Below are positions 5,174 to 5,370 of a stretch of 5,370 nucleotides of DNA, piece after piece. This stretch comes from Methanosarcinales archaeon (lineage in GTDB: Archaea; Halobacteriota; Methanosarcinia; Methanosarcinales; Methanogasteraceae), in contig JAUWCK010000093.1 of the NCBI GenBank assembly GCA_030609345.1, positions 1-5,370 of the forward strand, given 5' to 3'. The translations under genes and the position numbers were made by a program. How positions within the stretch are numbered: the stretch's first letter is position 1; each line of letters opens with the position of its first letter. The notes below the pieces were generated by a model. It searched no databases. It saw only the letters and a program-made list of their open reading frames with translations, and was not told the origin of the DNA.

Positions 5174-5370
5174 ATGACAATCGAGATCACGACACCTTCC
5201 CGCCTACATATCACCTTAATCGACCTCAACGCATCGATCGGGCGGGTGGATGGCGGGATCGGGCTGACGATCGAAGAGCCAGGCATCCGCATCACGGCAG
5301 ACGCGGCAGATGGGATCACCGTCACAGGCAACTTAGAACTGGCAGACCGGATGCGCGAGAGCGCGAGCGC
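5174..5370 (+). CDS. mptG: Beta-ribofuranosylaminobenzene 5'-phosphate synthase, N-terminal part (cut by the window)
   Basis: The first 65 codons of a frame still open at the right edge. MTIEITTPSRLHITLIDLN followed by GRVDGGIGLTIEEP is the characteristic start of beta-RFAP synthase. This GHMP-superfamily enzyme joins phosphoribosyl pyrophosphate and 4-hydroxybenzoate (or aminobenzoate) with loss of CO2, the first committed step of tetrahydromethanopterin or sarcinapterin synthesis. Full proteins are about 320-330 residues, so about one fifth is present and the GHMP glycine-rich loop lies outside. The start at 5174 matches family N-termini; an in-frame ATG at 5153 would add MDARRHP, and neither has a ribosome site. 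The gene is divergent from the heat-shock gene over a 144-bp gap and marks the organism as a methanopterin user. Identification is good despite truncation. Confidence 0.88.
   Translation, partial: MTIEITTPSRLHITLIDLNASIGRVDGGIGLTIEEPGIRITADAADGITVTGNLELADRMRESAS

Overview
This is archaeal sequence, most likely from a methanogen or a related methanopterin-using euryarchaeon (methane/alkane-oxidising lineages included). The reasons are a stand-alone archaeal nascent polypeptide-associated complex gene, the start of beta-ribofuranosylaminobenzene 5'-phosphate synthase (first step of tetrahydromethanopterin synthesis), TATA/BRE-type promoters, and GGAGGT-type ribosome sites. The species cannot be named from the window.

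Left part (1-1184, minus strand): a three-gene membrane/regulator operon, read DUF2178-like membrane protein -> XRE-type HTH regulator (ATGA overlap) -> Yip1-like membrane protein. The Yip1 frame is broken by one in-frame TGA and then stays open to the left edge. Next to it (1213-1491, plus strand) is a C-terminal fragment resembling a VWA domain with no N-terminal half, probably a gene remnant.

Middle (1541-2869): a second, intact Yip1-like gene (minus strand) with a textbook promoter, strong ribosome site and hairpin plus T-run terminator. After a divergent 285-bp intergenic region comes the archaeal NAC gene (plus strand).

Right part (2870-5370): a short unidentified coding-like remnant (minus strand), an NAD(P)-dependent aldehyde dehydrogenase (minus strand), and a small heat-shock protein (minus strand) whose terminator stem overlaps its last codons and stop. 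Divergent from these is the truncated 5' end of the methanopterin gene, probably leaderless.

The known genes are housekeeping or stress functions (co-translational chaperone, heat-shock chaperone, aldehyde oxidation, C1 cofactor synthesis) and do not form one pathway. I found no phage, CRISPR, IS, tRNA or rRNA, and no convincing undescribed system. The most unusual features are three broken or truncated reading frames in 3 kb and the small membrane-protein/regulator operon. No gene-free stretch exceeds 300 bases.
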